Shown: one piece after another, positions 26,585 through 35,271 of the stretch
Numbering within the stretch: position 1 is the stretch's first letter
How the letters are laid out: each line of letters starts with the position of its first letter
DNA from: Streptomyces sp.
Lineage (GTDB): Bacteria > Actinomycetota > Actinomycetes > Streptomycetales > Streptomycetaceae
NCBI GenBank assembly: GCA_013362785.1
Contig: JABFVM010000196.1
Span: 1 to 50,531 of the forward strand
Length of the DNA stretch: 50,531 nucleotides
Direction of reading: 5' to 3'
Position numbers and translations under genes: made by a program
The notes under the pieces: generated by a model
Told to the model about the DNA's origin: nothing
Seen by the model: only the letters and a program-made list of their open reading frames with translations
Databases searched by the model: none

Positions 26585-29064
26585 CGGTCTCCTCCTCTCG
26601 CCAGCTGATCGGCGGCCGGGGTCGGCCCGCCGCCCGTGTAGGTGACCCGCCACAGCGCCGACCTGGGGTCCGAGGTGAAGAAGCCGCGGCCGTAGTCGAG
26701 CACATACAGGGCGCCGTCCGGACCGAACTTCCAGTCCATGAGGTTCTTGATGCCGTCGTTGCCGATCGGCACGATCTTCTTCAGCGACTCCGAGTGGACC
26801 GGCAGACCGCCGTCACCGTGCGTCTTCGGGTCGGTGATCACGGCGTTGCGCGGCTGGTCGGCGTCGTAGAAGTCGCCGACGAACCACTTGCCGTCCCAGT
26901 AGGCCGGCCACTTGACGTCACTGGTGGCCGAGACGGCGTCGTACCGGTAGACCGGCCCGTTCATCGCGGCCTGTCCGCCGCCCTTGAGCCACGGCAGCAG
27001 ATAGGTGGACTCCTCCTGCTTGTACGACGGCACGCCGTTGGCGTCGCGCGGGAAGTCCGGGGCGCCGCCCTGCGGGGAGTACCAGATGTTGTTGCCGGTG
27101 ACCGGCGGCAGGTTGACGAGGCCGTCGTTGTTCGGCGACTCGTTCTTCGGGTGGTCGCAGTCGTACCAGCCCAGCGGCTTGCTCGGATCGGGCAGATTGC
27201 GGTCCCGGTAGGGCTGCTTGTTGCCCATGCAGTACGGCCAGCCCCGGTTGCTCGCCCTGGTGATGACGGCGAAGGTGTCGTACTTGGCCGGGCCCCAGGT
27301 CGTGGAGGGCGCCGAGGCGTCCGGGCCGACCCAGCCCGCGTAGAGGATGTCGGTCTGCTTGTCGACGAAGATGCGGGCGGGGTTCCTGACGCCCATCACA
27401 TAGATCTCGCCGCGCGTCTTGCCGCCGCCCTCGTCGGTCTCCCGGCCCGTGAAGAGGTTGCCGTCCGGCAGGGTGTACGTGCCGTCCGGCTCGGGGTGGA
27501 TGCGCAGGATCTTGCCGTTGAGGTTGTTGGTGTTGCCGGCGGTGCGGCGCGCGTCGGCGAAGGAGACGCCCTTGTACTTGGGCTCGGGGTTGTTGCCCGA
27601 GTAACCGTCGCTGAAGCGGCTGGAGTTGTTGTCGCCGGTCGCGATGTACAGGTTGCCCTTGGAGTCCCAGGACATCCCGCCGCCCGCGTGGCAGCAACTG
27701 TGGATCTGCACCGGCCACTTGAGCAGCACCTTCTCACTGCTCAGGTCCAGCTTGTTGGTGGCGAGGTCGAGCGTGAAGCGGGAGACGCGCCGCTCGGCCA
27801 TCCTCGTGTCGCGGTTGATCTGCGAGTGCGGGGTGTAGTGCAGATACACCCATCCGTTCTGCTCGAAGCGCGGGTCGAGCTCGATACCGAGGAGCCCCTC
27901 CTCGACCTTGATCAGCTCGTCGCCGCCGCCCTTGTTGCCGAAGACCGTCAACGCACCGGCCAGGGTGACCTTCTTGGTCTTCGGGTCGTAGACATGGATC
28001 TCGCCCTTGCCCTTGCCGATGTCCGGGTTGTTCCAGTCGGTGACCACCGGCTGCGACGAGTCGGCGCCGCCCCGGCCGATGTAGAGCACACGGCCGTCGG
28101 GGGCCGTGACCAGTCCGTGCGGCTCGCCTATCTGGTCGTTCTGGCCGGGCTGGTTGGGCTGGGTGAGGCGCTCGGCCTTGTAGTTGCCGGTGATGGTGGC
28201 CTTGCAGTCGGCCTGGACCAGCCGGGTCGTCCAGAGCAGGGCACCGCGCAGATGGGTGCGGAAGTCGGTCTCGTCGTACGACGACACCGTGCCGCCCATC
28301 CCGGTGTAGAAGGAGCGGCCGCCGTCGTAGTCACGGCACCAACTCACCGGATGATCCCATCCGTTGGCGCCCGTGCCCGGCTGGTAGGACGACTCCCGCA
28401 CCCGGGCCACGGTGTGCACCGCACCCGACGGGTTCTTCGTCCAGTTCAGCCACTTGTCCGGCCGTTTCCACTGCACCGGAAGTTCCTTGGTGGCCGGATG
28501 CCGCCGGTCGCCGACCTCGACGACGGCCCGCTGCGCGTTCGTCGGGCCGCCGGTCGCCGGGCGGGCGCCGATCAGTCCGGTATACCAGTCCGAGTAGGGC
28601 TCGGCGCGGGCCGCGTCATGGATGCCGACGAAACCGCCGCCCGCCTCCATGTACGCCTCCAGGCCCGCCTCCTGCTCGGGGTCGAGGACGTCGCCGCCGC
28701 CGGTGAGGAACACGATCGAGTTGAAACGGCCCAGTTCGGTCTCGTCGGTGAAGACCGAGGCGTCGTTCGTGGCCTCCACCTTGAACCGCTGGTCGGCCGG
28801 ACCCGACAGGCCGATCTTCTCGATCGCCTCGATACCGGCGTTCACCAGCGGCGACTCGTCGCCCGCGGCCGCGGATCCGTAGAAGATGAGCACCCGTACA
28901 TTCGCGCCGCCGGGCGGCGACTTCACGGACATCGTTGTCAGGGGTGGGTCCGGGGCCGGGCGCGCGTCGGCGGCCGGGGCCGACATCAGTCCGGTGGCGA
29001 CGATCCCGGCGGTCACAGTGGCCACCCAGGTCTGTCTTCTCATGCTCAACCCTCGTAAGCGCAT
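26581..29064 (-). CDS. secreted ThuA domain / PQQ-type sugar dehydrogenase fusion
   Basis: An 827-residue exported protein. The signal peptide ends near AADA. A ThuA-like (glutamine amidotransferase fold) domain covers about 50-285, with VRVLIFYGSAA and GGGFVGIHDAARAE. A six-blade GSDH/L-sorbosone-type propeller covers about 300-815, with EEGLLGIELDPRF, HAGGGMSWDSKGNLYIATGDN, GKILRIHPEPDG, RNPARIFVD and DWKFGPDGALYVLDYG. I chose ATG 29064, which has GGAGG 6 bases before it; ATG 29043 with GAGGG is an alternative. The gene heads a coupled pair with the cupredoxin/DUF1080 gene and is divergent from the laccase gene. ThuA and DUF1080 proteins have been tied to 3-keto-sugar metabolism; the substrate here is unknown. 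Confidence 0.88.
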   Translation of the reverse strand: MRLRGLSMRRQTWVATVTAGIVATGLMSAPAADARPAPDPPLTTMSVKSPPGGANVRVLIFYGSAAAGDESPLVNAGIEAIEKIGLSGPADQRFKVEATNDASVFTDETELGRFNSIVFLTGGGDVLDPEQEAGLEAYMEAGGGFVGIHDAARAEPYSDWYTGLIGARPATGGPTNAQRAVVEVGDRRHPATKELPVQWKRPDKWLNWTKNPSGAVHTVARVRESSYQPGTGANGWDHPVSWCRDYDGGRSFYTGMGGTVSSYDETDFRTHLRGALLWTTRLVQADCKATITGNYKAERLTQPNQPGQNDQIGEPHGLVTAPDGRVLYIGRGGADSSQPVVTDWNNPDIGKGKGEIHVYDPKTKKVTLAGALTVFGNKGGGDELIKVEEGLLGIELDPRFEQNGWVYLHYTPHSQINRDTRMAERRVSRFTLDLATNKLDLSSEKVLLKWPVQIHSCCHAGGGMSWDSKGNLYIATGDNNSSRFSDGYSGNNPEPKYKGVSFADARRTAGNTNNLNGKILRIHPEPDGTYTLPDGNLFTGRETDEGGGKTRGEIYVMGVRNPARIFVDKQTDILYAGWVGPDASAPSTTWGPAKYDTFAVITRASNRGWPYCMGNKQPYRDRNLPDPSKPLGWYDCDHPKNESPNNDGLVNLPPVTGNNIWYSPQGGAPDFPRDANGVPSYKQEESTYLLPWLKGGGQAAMNGPVYRYDAVSATSDVKWPAYWDGKWFVGDFYDADQPRNAVITDPKTHGDGGLPVHSESLKKIVPIGNDGIKNLMDWKFGPDGALYVLDYGRGFFTSDPRSALWRVTYTGGGPTPAADQLARGGDR

Positions 29065-29215
29065 GGGCACCTCCACGGTCACAGCAACAGCGACAAGGAA
29101 GCTAGACCCCTTTGAACGACTCGCCAATACCTATGACCGCACTGGGACGAACTTTGTCCTGAGTGTGGATAAACGGGGGAGTGGCCGGTACCGTCTCACC
29201 GGTTCATCCCCGTAA

Positions 29216-30229
<1,014 letters not shown>

Positions 30230-30243
30230 CGGATCATGGACGG

Positions 30244-30981
30244 GTGACGCTTGTTCTGACGCGCAGCGACCTGGAAGCGGTGCTGGCACCCGGCACCTGT
30301 CTGGAGGCGCTGCGGGACGGCTTCCTGCGAGCGCGCGACGCCACGATCACGGGGCAACGGGTGCGCACCGACCTGCCGTTCCCCGGTACGGCCACCGCAC
30401 TGATCCCCGGTGTCCTGCCGGGCATCGAGGCGTACACGGTGAAGGTCAACGCCAAGTTCCCCGGCGGGCGGCCCGCGCTGCGCGGAGTGATCTGTCTGCA
30501 CAGCGGGCGGGACGGTGAGCTGCTGGCCCTGCTGGACTCGGCCACGCTGACGGCGTGGCGTACCGGGCTGGCGGCGGCGTTGGGGACGTATGCGCTGGCC
30601 GGCCCTGGCGACAGACTCGGGGAGCCGCTCCTACGCCTGTCGGACACCCGGGCGGGCCAGCACTTCACCAGCCTCGGCGCCGACGAACCCGGCAAGCAGG
30701 AGCTGTCCGCCGATCTGCTGGGTGCCGCACTGCTCGTCGTGGACGACCGTGAACTCGCCGCAGAGATGGGGGCGGTGGCAGCGGCGGGCCTCCCCGCGAC
30801 GACCGTCGATGCCGTGCTCGGCGATGTGCTGCGGGGTGAGCATCCCGGGCGGGTGAGCGGCGAGAGCCGTACCGTTTACGCCCCTGTCGGGCTGCCCTGG
30901 CAGGATCTGGCGCTGAGCTGGGTGGCCTACCTGGTGGCGGGGCGGGAGGGGATCGGGCGGCGGGTGGATCTGCTGGCGTGA
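30244..30981 (+). CDS. ornithine cyclodeaminase/mu-crystallin-like protein lacking most of the NAD fold
   Basis: A 245-residue member of the OCD/mu-crystallin family, which normally has about 310-330 residues. The N-terminal half is normal (YTVKVNAKFPGGRPALRG, LLALLDSATLTAWRTGLAAALGT). It then jumps through ALAGPGDRLGEPLLRLSDTRAGQHFTSLGADEPGK, here cited in pieces: ALAGPGD joins EPLLRL. The segment with the Rossmann glycine motif (GxGxQ) and about 80 residues is missing, in frame. The C-terminal part (VDDRELAAEMG, GLPWQDLALSWVAY) is intact. The start is GTG 30244 with a weak site. It is likely inactive as a dehydrogenase or cyclodeaminase, or has a changed function. Confidence 0.8.
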   Translation: MTLVLTRSDLEAVLAPGTCLEALRDGFLRARDATITGQRVRTDLPFPGTATALIPGVLPGIEAYTVKVNAKFPGGRPALRGVICLHSGRDGELLALLDSATLTAWRTGLAAALGTYALAGPGDRLGEPLLRLSDTRAGQHFTSLGADEPGKQELSADLLGAALLVVDDRELAAEMGAVAAAGLPATTVDAVLGDVLRGEHPGRVSGESRTVYAPVGLPWQDLALSWVAYLVAGREGIGRRVDLLA

Positions 30982-31013
30982 TGCCGGCCGTCCCGGAAGG
31001 TGCGCTCAGTGGG

Positions 31014-31031
31014 TGCGAGAGCGCTCTCACA
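31014..31031. promoter_or_regulatory. LacI-family operator
   Basis: TGCGAGAGCGCTCTCACA is an 18-bp palindrome with one mismatched pair; its 12-bp core GAGAGCGCTCTC (31017-31028) is perfect and has a central CG. It lies 56 bases before the lacI-type gene start, which suggests autoregulation. Confidence 0.8.
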
Positions 31032-31086
31032 TGCCTGTGCGCGGCGGGGCTATCCTGATCGGCAACCGCCCATGAGGAGCCGTGCA

Positions 31087-32124
31087 GTGACCGAAACCGC
31101 CCCGCGTCCCACTCTGGAGGCCGTGGCCGCACGGGCCGGCGTCTCGCGGGCCACCGTGTCCCGGGTGGTCAACGGCGGGGACGGGGTCCGGGAGCCGCTC
31201 GTCGAGCGGGTGCGCAAGGCGGTGGACGAGCTCGGGTACGTGCCCAATCAGGCAGCCCGCAGCCTGGTGACCCGGCGGCACGACGCCGTCGCCGTCGTGG
31301 TGGCCGAACCGGAGACCCGCGTCTTCGCCGACCCGTTCTTCGCACTCCAACTCCGCGGTATCAGCAAGGAGTTGACGGCCCACGACAACCAGCTCGTCCT
31401 GCTCCTCACCGAGGGCCGCGACGACCACGCCCGCGTCGCCCGCTATCTGGCCGGCGGCCATGTCGACGGGGCGCTCGTCTTCTCGCTGCACCTCGACGAC
31501 CCGCTGCCCGGACTGATCCAGCGCGCCGGAGTCCCCACCGTCTTCGGCGGACGGCCCGGCTGGAGCGGCGACCAGCGGGGCGTGGTGTACGTCGACAGCG
31601 ACAACCGGGGTGGCGCCCGCGACGCCGTACGGCATCTCGTCGGCCTCGGCCGCACCCGCATCGCGCACATCACCGGCGCCCTCGACCAGACGTCGGCGGT
31701 GGACCGGCTCGACGGCTACCGGGATGTCATGGTCGACGCCGATCCCCGGCTCATCGTCGAGGGCGACTTCACACCGGCCGGCGGTGAACGCGCGATGCGT
31801 GAGCTGCTCGCCCGCTGTCCGGATCTGGACGCCGTGTTCGCCGCCAACGATCTCACCGCGGCGGGGGCGCTGCGGGTGTTGCGCGAGTCGGGGCGGCGGG
31901 TGCCGGAGGACATCGCGGTCGTGGGGTTCGACGACATGCTGCCGGTGGCGGAGCAGAGCGACCCGCCGCTGACGACGGTCCGTCAGGACATAGAGGAGAT
32001 GGGCCGGTTGATGGCCCGGCTGCTGTTCCGCGGACTCGACCGGCATACCGCGGCACAGGGCATCGGCGTCGCGCCCTCCAGCGTGGTGCTGCCGACCACG
32101 CTGGTACGGCGGACGTCCGCGTAA
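31087..32124 (+). CDS. LacI-family transcriptional regulator
   Basis: A 345-residue repressor. The N-terminal HTH reads TLEAVAARAGVSRATVSRVVNG, followed by the hinge helix VPNQAARSLVTRR. A periplasmic-binding-like sugar domain follows with VDGALVFS, DNRGGARDAVRHL and DAVFAANDLTAAGALRVLRE. I chose GTG 31087 because AGGAG sits 7 bases before it; ATG 31072 is an in-frame alternative that would include that site. A strong palindrome at 31014-31031 is its probable own operator. The genes it controls are not obvious nearby; the glycoside hydrolase at 35.3-37.7 kb has a different palindrome. Confidence 0.93.
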   Translation: MTETAPRPTLEAVAARAGVSRATVSRVVNGGDGVREPLVERVRKAVDELGYVPNQAARSLVTRRHDAVAVVVAEPETRVFADPFFALQLRGISKELTAHDNQLVLLLTEGRDDHARVARYLAGGHVDGALVFSLHLDDPLPGLIQRAGVPTVFGGRPGWSGDQRGVVYVDSDNRGGARDAVRHLVGLGRTRIAHITGALDQTSAVDRLDGYRDVMVDADPRLIVEGDFTPAGGERAMRELLARCPDLDAVFAANDLTAAGALRVLRESGRRVPEDIAVVGFDDMLPVAEQSDPPLTTVRQDIEEMGRLMARLLFRGLDRHTAAQGIGVAPSSVVLPTTLVRRTSA

Positions 32125-32142
32125 GTCCCCTCCGGACCGGGA

Positions 32143-33816
32143 TCAGGGCGCGCAAGGGCTCAGAGTGTCCGATTCCCTTCGGCCGTCGCGCAGTTCCAGT
32201 CGTTCCCCGGGGAACCGTTCGCGAAAGCCGCGGTCGTGCGAGACCGCGACCACCGCTCCGGGATACGCCGTGAGTGCCGTCTCCAGGTCCTCGACCAGGT
32301 CGAGCGCGACATGGTTGGTCGGCTCGTCCAGTACGAGCAGATCGGCGGGCCGGGTGACGAGGTGCGCGATCTGCAGCCGCCGCTGCTGACCGGCGGACAG
32401 CGCCGGGACCGGGACATACAGGTCCTCCTCGCGGAACAGGCCCAGGGCGAGGAGCTGTTCGGCGTACTCCTCCGGCAGCCCCGGACGCCCGGCCGCGAAG
32501 GCGGCGAGCAGCGGGAGCCGGGTGGAGCGCGCGGGCAGCTCCTGCGGCAGGTATCCGATGCGGGCGGGGCGGCGGACCGTGCCCGCGTCCGGCTCCAGGT
32601 CGCCGGCCAGGACCCGCAGCAGCGTCGTCTTGCCCGCTCCGTTCTCACCCGTGACCAGCAGCCGTTGCCCGGGTGTGACGGCCAGCGGTCCGTCCAGCCG
32701 CAGCCGCTCGCCGACCCTGACGCCGTCGAGTTCCGCGAGCGGCCGGTCGCCGGGCTGCTCACCCCTTGCCGTCGGCAGCGGTGCCGTGAACCGCAGCGGT
32801 TGTGGCGGCGCCGCCACCGGGTTGCGCCGCAGCTGGGCCAGGCGTTCACGGACCGCGCGTACCTGCCCACCGAGCTTCGCCTCGTGCGAGCGGCGGTGCT
32901 TGCCGAAGCCCTGCCGGGGATCCCGGCCGGTCGTGGCCAGCCGCTTCCCGGCGGCGTCGAGCAGCTCTTCGGTACGGGCGACCTCCTGCAGCCAGTCCGT
33001 GTGCTCCTGCTCGGCGCGGCGCCGGGCGGCGGCCTTCGCGGCGCGGTATCCGGCCCAGCCGTCGCCGTACCGGTGCACGGTGTGGGCGTCGCGGTCGACT
33101 TCGAGGATCGTGGTGGCGATGCGCTCCAGGAAACCGCGGTCGTGGGTGACCGCGACGACGGTGCCGCGGTGCGCGCGCAGACGCTCCTCCAGCCAGCGCA
33201 CGGCCGCCGCGTCGAGATGGTTCGTCGGCTCGTCCAGGAGCAGCAGTTCGGGGGCGGCGGCCAGTACGCAGGCGAGCGCGAGCCGCGACTGCTCGCCGCC
33301 GGAGAGCGACCCGAGCAGACGGTCGCGGGTGATCGCGGCGAGCCCGAGCCCGTGCATCGCGGCCTCCACGCGGGCGTCCGCCTCGTATCCGCCGCGTTCC
33401 TCGTAGGCATGCAGCAGCTCACCGTACGCGGCGAGTTCCTCCTCCGACGCTTCGCCGAGTCCCTCCTCGGCCGTGCGCAGCCGGTGCTCCATGGCGCGCA
33501 GTTCGGCGAGGGCGAGATCGACGGCGTCCTGCACGGTGCGGTCGGGGTCGAGGTCGAGGGTCTGGGCGAGGTGGCCGGTGCCGCCGGGGAAGCCGACGGT
33601 GAGCTCCCCGGCGTCCGGCACCTCGGCCGCCGCGAGCAGGCGCAGCAGGGTGGACTTGCCCGAGCCGTTCTCGCCGATGACGGCGGCCTTCTCGCCCGGG
33701 CGGACGGTGAAGGAGACCTGGTCGAGGACGAGCCGGGTGCCGTAGGACTTGGTGACGGCCTTGACGGAGAGCTGTGCCACGGCAGCGGGCACGGAGGTAT
33801 GGGCGCGTTCGCGCAT
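32143..33816 (-). CDS. ABC-F ATPase (ribosome-protection type)
   Basis: A 557-residue soluble protein with two ATPase domains and no membrane segment. Domain 1 has GENGSGKST, LSGGEQSRLALA and LLLLDEPTNHLD. Domain 2 has GENGAGKTT, LSAGQQRRLQIA and LLVLDEPTNHV. The interdomain linker (about 245-330) is Arg/Ala/Glu-rich and would reach toward the ribosomal peptidyl-transferase region in ABC-F proteins. Many actinomycete relatives give resistance to macrolides, lincosamides or pleuromutilins. The start ATG 33816 lies at the end of a 12-bp inverted repeat that spans the whole leader, which suggests translation- or attenuation-based induction. Confidence 0.93.
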   Translation of the reverse strand: MRERAHTSVPAAVAQLSVKAVTKSYGTRLVLDQVSFTVRPGEKAAVIGENGSGKSTLLRLLAAAEVPDAGELTVGFPGGTGHLAQTLDLDPDRTVQDAVDLALAELRAMEHRLRTAEEGLGEASEEELAAYGELLHAYEERGGYEADARVEAAMHGLGLAAITRDRLLGSLSGGEQSRLALACVLAAAPELLLLDEPTNHLDAAAVRWLEERLRAHRGTVVAVTHDRGFLERIATTILEVDRDAHTVHRYGDGWAGYRAAKAAARRRAEQEHTDWLQEVARTEELLDAAGKRLATTGRDPRQGFGKHRRSHEAKLGGQVRAVRERLAQLRRNPVAAPPQPLRFTAPLPTARGEQPGDRPLAELDGVRVGERLRLDGPLAVTPGQRLLVTGENGAGKTTLLRVLAGDLEPDAGTVRRPARIGYLPQELPARSTRLPLLAAFAAGRPGLPEEYAEQLLALGLFREEDLYVPVPALSAGQQRRLQIAHLVTRPADLLVLDEPTNHVALDLVEDLETALTAYPGAVVAVSHDRGFRERFPGERLELRDGRRESDTLSPCAP

Positions 33817-33910
33817 GTGACTTTCCCTGGGGATGTGAAGGGTCTACGGGCAGCGGAAACGGCGGCTTCGGCCGTGCCCGGACTCAGAGAAAGAAGTAGA
33901 AAGTCACATG
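33814..33910 (-). promoter_or_regulatory. structured leader of the ABC-F gene
   Basis: CATGTGACTTTC (33814-33825) and GAAAGTCACATG (33899-33910) are perfect 12-bp inverted repeats. In the mRNA the 3' arm contains the ABC-F start codon and part of its ribosome-binding site. The 5' arm contains ATG-TGA, a start-stop mini-ORF (33904-33909). Inside the loop are GGGCA/TGCCC (33848-33852, 33875-33879) and a CGGC-N4-GCCG hairpin (33863-33874). This looks like a ribosome-sensing switch. Confidence 0.65.
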
Positions 33911-33940
33911 CCTACGGTAGCAGAACGGTACGTCTCGTCT

Positions 33941-34732
33941 CTACTCGTTTGCCGCGCTCCTGATCACCGCGAACCGGGCCCCGTACGGGTCGCTGAGCTT
34001 GGCGATCCGGCCGACGTCCGGCAGATCCGTGGCCTGCATCCGGACCGTGCCGCCCAGCTCCCGCGCCTTCGCGACCGTGGCGTCGGTGTCGGTCACCTCG
34101 AAGTACGGCAGCCAGTACGCGGGGCCGTCCGCCTCCGCCGGGTCGTCGGCCTTGTCGACGACACCGCCGAACATGGCGTCCTCGCCCTGCCCGCCGGGGC
34201 TGAACGTCGTGTAGGTGCCGCCGTAGAAGTCGAGGGCGAAGGTCTCCAGGCCGAGCGTCGCGTTGTAGAACCCGGCGGCGGCCGGTACGTCCGTCGTGTA
34301 CAGCTCCAGCCAGCACAGCGAGCCGGCCTCCTGGACGACGTCGAGCCCCTTGTTGGCGCCGGGCTGCCACAGCCCGAACGGCACACTCGCCTTGTCGGCG
34401 AGGACGGCCATGCGTCCCAGGTCCATCACAGACATCGGCTGCACCAGCACCGAGCCGTGCGCCTGCTCGGCCGCCTTCGCGGTGGCGTCCGCGTCGAGGG
34501 TCTGGAAGTACACCGTCCAGGACGGCGGCCCCTGCTCCTCGGTGGTCTGCATACCGCCGGCCACGGTCCGGCCGTCGTCGAGCTGGAAGAGGCCGTAGCC
34601 GCCGGTCTCGGGCCCGCCGGGCTGGAACCGCCAGCCGAACAGGCCGCCATAGAAGGCACGGGCACCCTCGATGTCGGGTGTGCCGAGGTCGATCCAGTTC
34701 GGCGCGCCGTTGACGTAACGGGTGGTGAGCAT
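33941..34732 (-). CDS. VOC-family protein with two glyoxalase-like repeats
   Basis: A 263-residue cytoplasmic protein made of two vicinal-oxygen-chelate modules (about 8-125 and 137-258). Each begins with a W-x-(D/E)-L-x-T-x-D strand (PNWIDLGTPDIEGARAFYGGLFGW; LCWLELYTTDVPAAAGFYNATLGL, cited as motifs) and ends with a DPYGA- or FGLWQPG-like strand. Such proteins include hydroxylases, bleomycin-binding and metal-binding proteins; the function is not assigned. Two ATGs lie side by side (34730-34735). I chose the second because AGGAGG is 6 bases before it and only 3 before the first. Confidence 0.87.
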   Translation of the reverse strand: MLTTRYVNGAPNWIDLGTPDIEGARAFYGGLFGWRFQPGGPETGGYGLFQLDDGRTVAGGMQTTEEQGPPSWTVYFQTLDADATAKAAEQAHGSVLVQPMSVMDLGRMAVLADKASVPFGLWQPGANKGLDVVQEAGSLCWLELYTTDVPAAAGFYNATLGLETFALDFYGGTYTTFSPGGQGEDAMFGGVVDKADDPAEADGPAYWLPYFEVTDTDATVAKARELGGTVRMQATDLPDVGRIAKLSDPYGARFAVIRSAANE

Positions 34733-35016
34733 CATCGCCCTCCTCGGAAGGGTCTCCTCGTCCGCTCTGTCGATGTCTGCTCTGCCGAGTCTTGCACCGC
34801 CCACTGACAATCGCTGCCGGAACACCACCGACGGCTGACCCGCCCCCACGCTCACTGGGTGTGACAGCCATGGCCCTTCTTGTTTTCAACCGTTTCCGCG
34901 CGCCGCCGTGCGCGGCGGCCCCCGGAGGGGGACCATCGAGTCGGCCGGAGGCCTTGGGGCGCGGCGTTGATCGGGCGTTGATCGAACGTTTTTCGCCGCC
35001 CGGCACGATCCTGACC

Positions 35017-35271
35017 ATGCACTTCGACACGATCACAGCGATCACCCCGCCCGACCTGACCTGGCAGCAGGAGGCGTTGTGCGCACAGACCGGGGCGGAC
35101 TTCTTCTTCCCCGAACCAGGAAGTTCCGTCCGGGAGGCGAAGCGGATCTGCGGTATGTGCCCGATCCGCTCCGCCTGTCTGGACTACGCCCTCGACAACG
35201 ACGAACGCTTCGGCGTCTGGGGCGGTCTGTCGGAGAAGGAACGCCTGGAGCTCAGGCGTACGTCACACTGA
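35017..35271 (+). CDS. WhiB-like iron-sulfur protein
   Basis: An 84-residue Wbl protein of the kind that binds sigma factor and acts in development, stress or antibiotic response. The four cluster cysteines are Cys22, Cys45, Cys48 and Cys54 (C-x22-C-x2-C-x5-C). The GVWGG turn is at 66-70, followed by a short basic tail. The frame stays open upstream to 34792, and an ATG at 34870 would add 49 residues of non-family sequence. ATG 35017 has no clear ribosome-binding site. Two direct copies of GCGTTGATCG (34964-34973, 34975-34984) lie just before it. It is convergent with the glycoside hydrolase gene and overlaps its 3' end by 20 bp. Confidence 0.88.
   Translation: MHFDTITAITPPDLTWQQEALCAQTGADFFFPEPGSSVREAKRICGMCPIRSACLDYALDNDERFGVWGGLSEKERLELRRTSH

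Noticed and set aside
24422..29058. Long plus-strand frames opposite the secreted multidomain genes
   Set aside because: Val/Arg/Asp-rich shadows without domains; the minus strand has copper motifs and signal peptides.
33911..33940. Promoter hexamers for the first ABC-F gene
   Set aside because: TACCGT occurs twice as a possible -10, but no acceptable -35 lies 16-18 bases upstream of either copy.
34870..35016. Longer N-terminus for the WhiB-like protein
   Set aside because: The extra 49 residues are Arg/Pro/Gly-rich and unlike the family; the core from 35017 is complete. Not excluded, since 35017 lacks a Shine-Dalgarno site.
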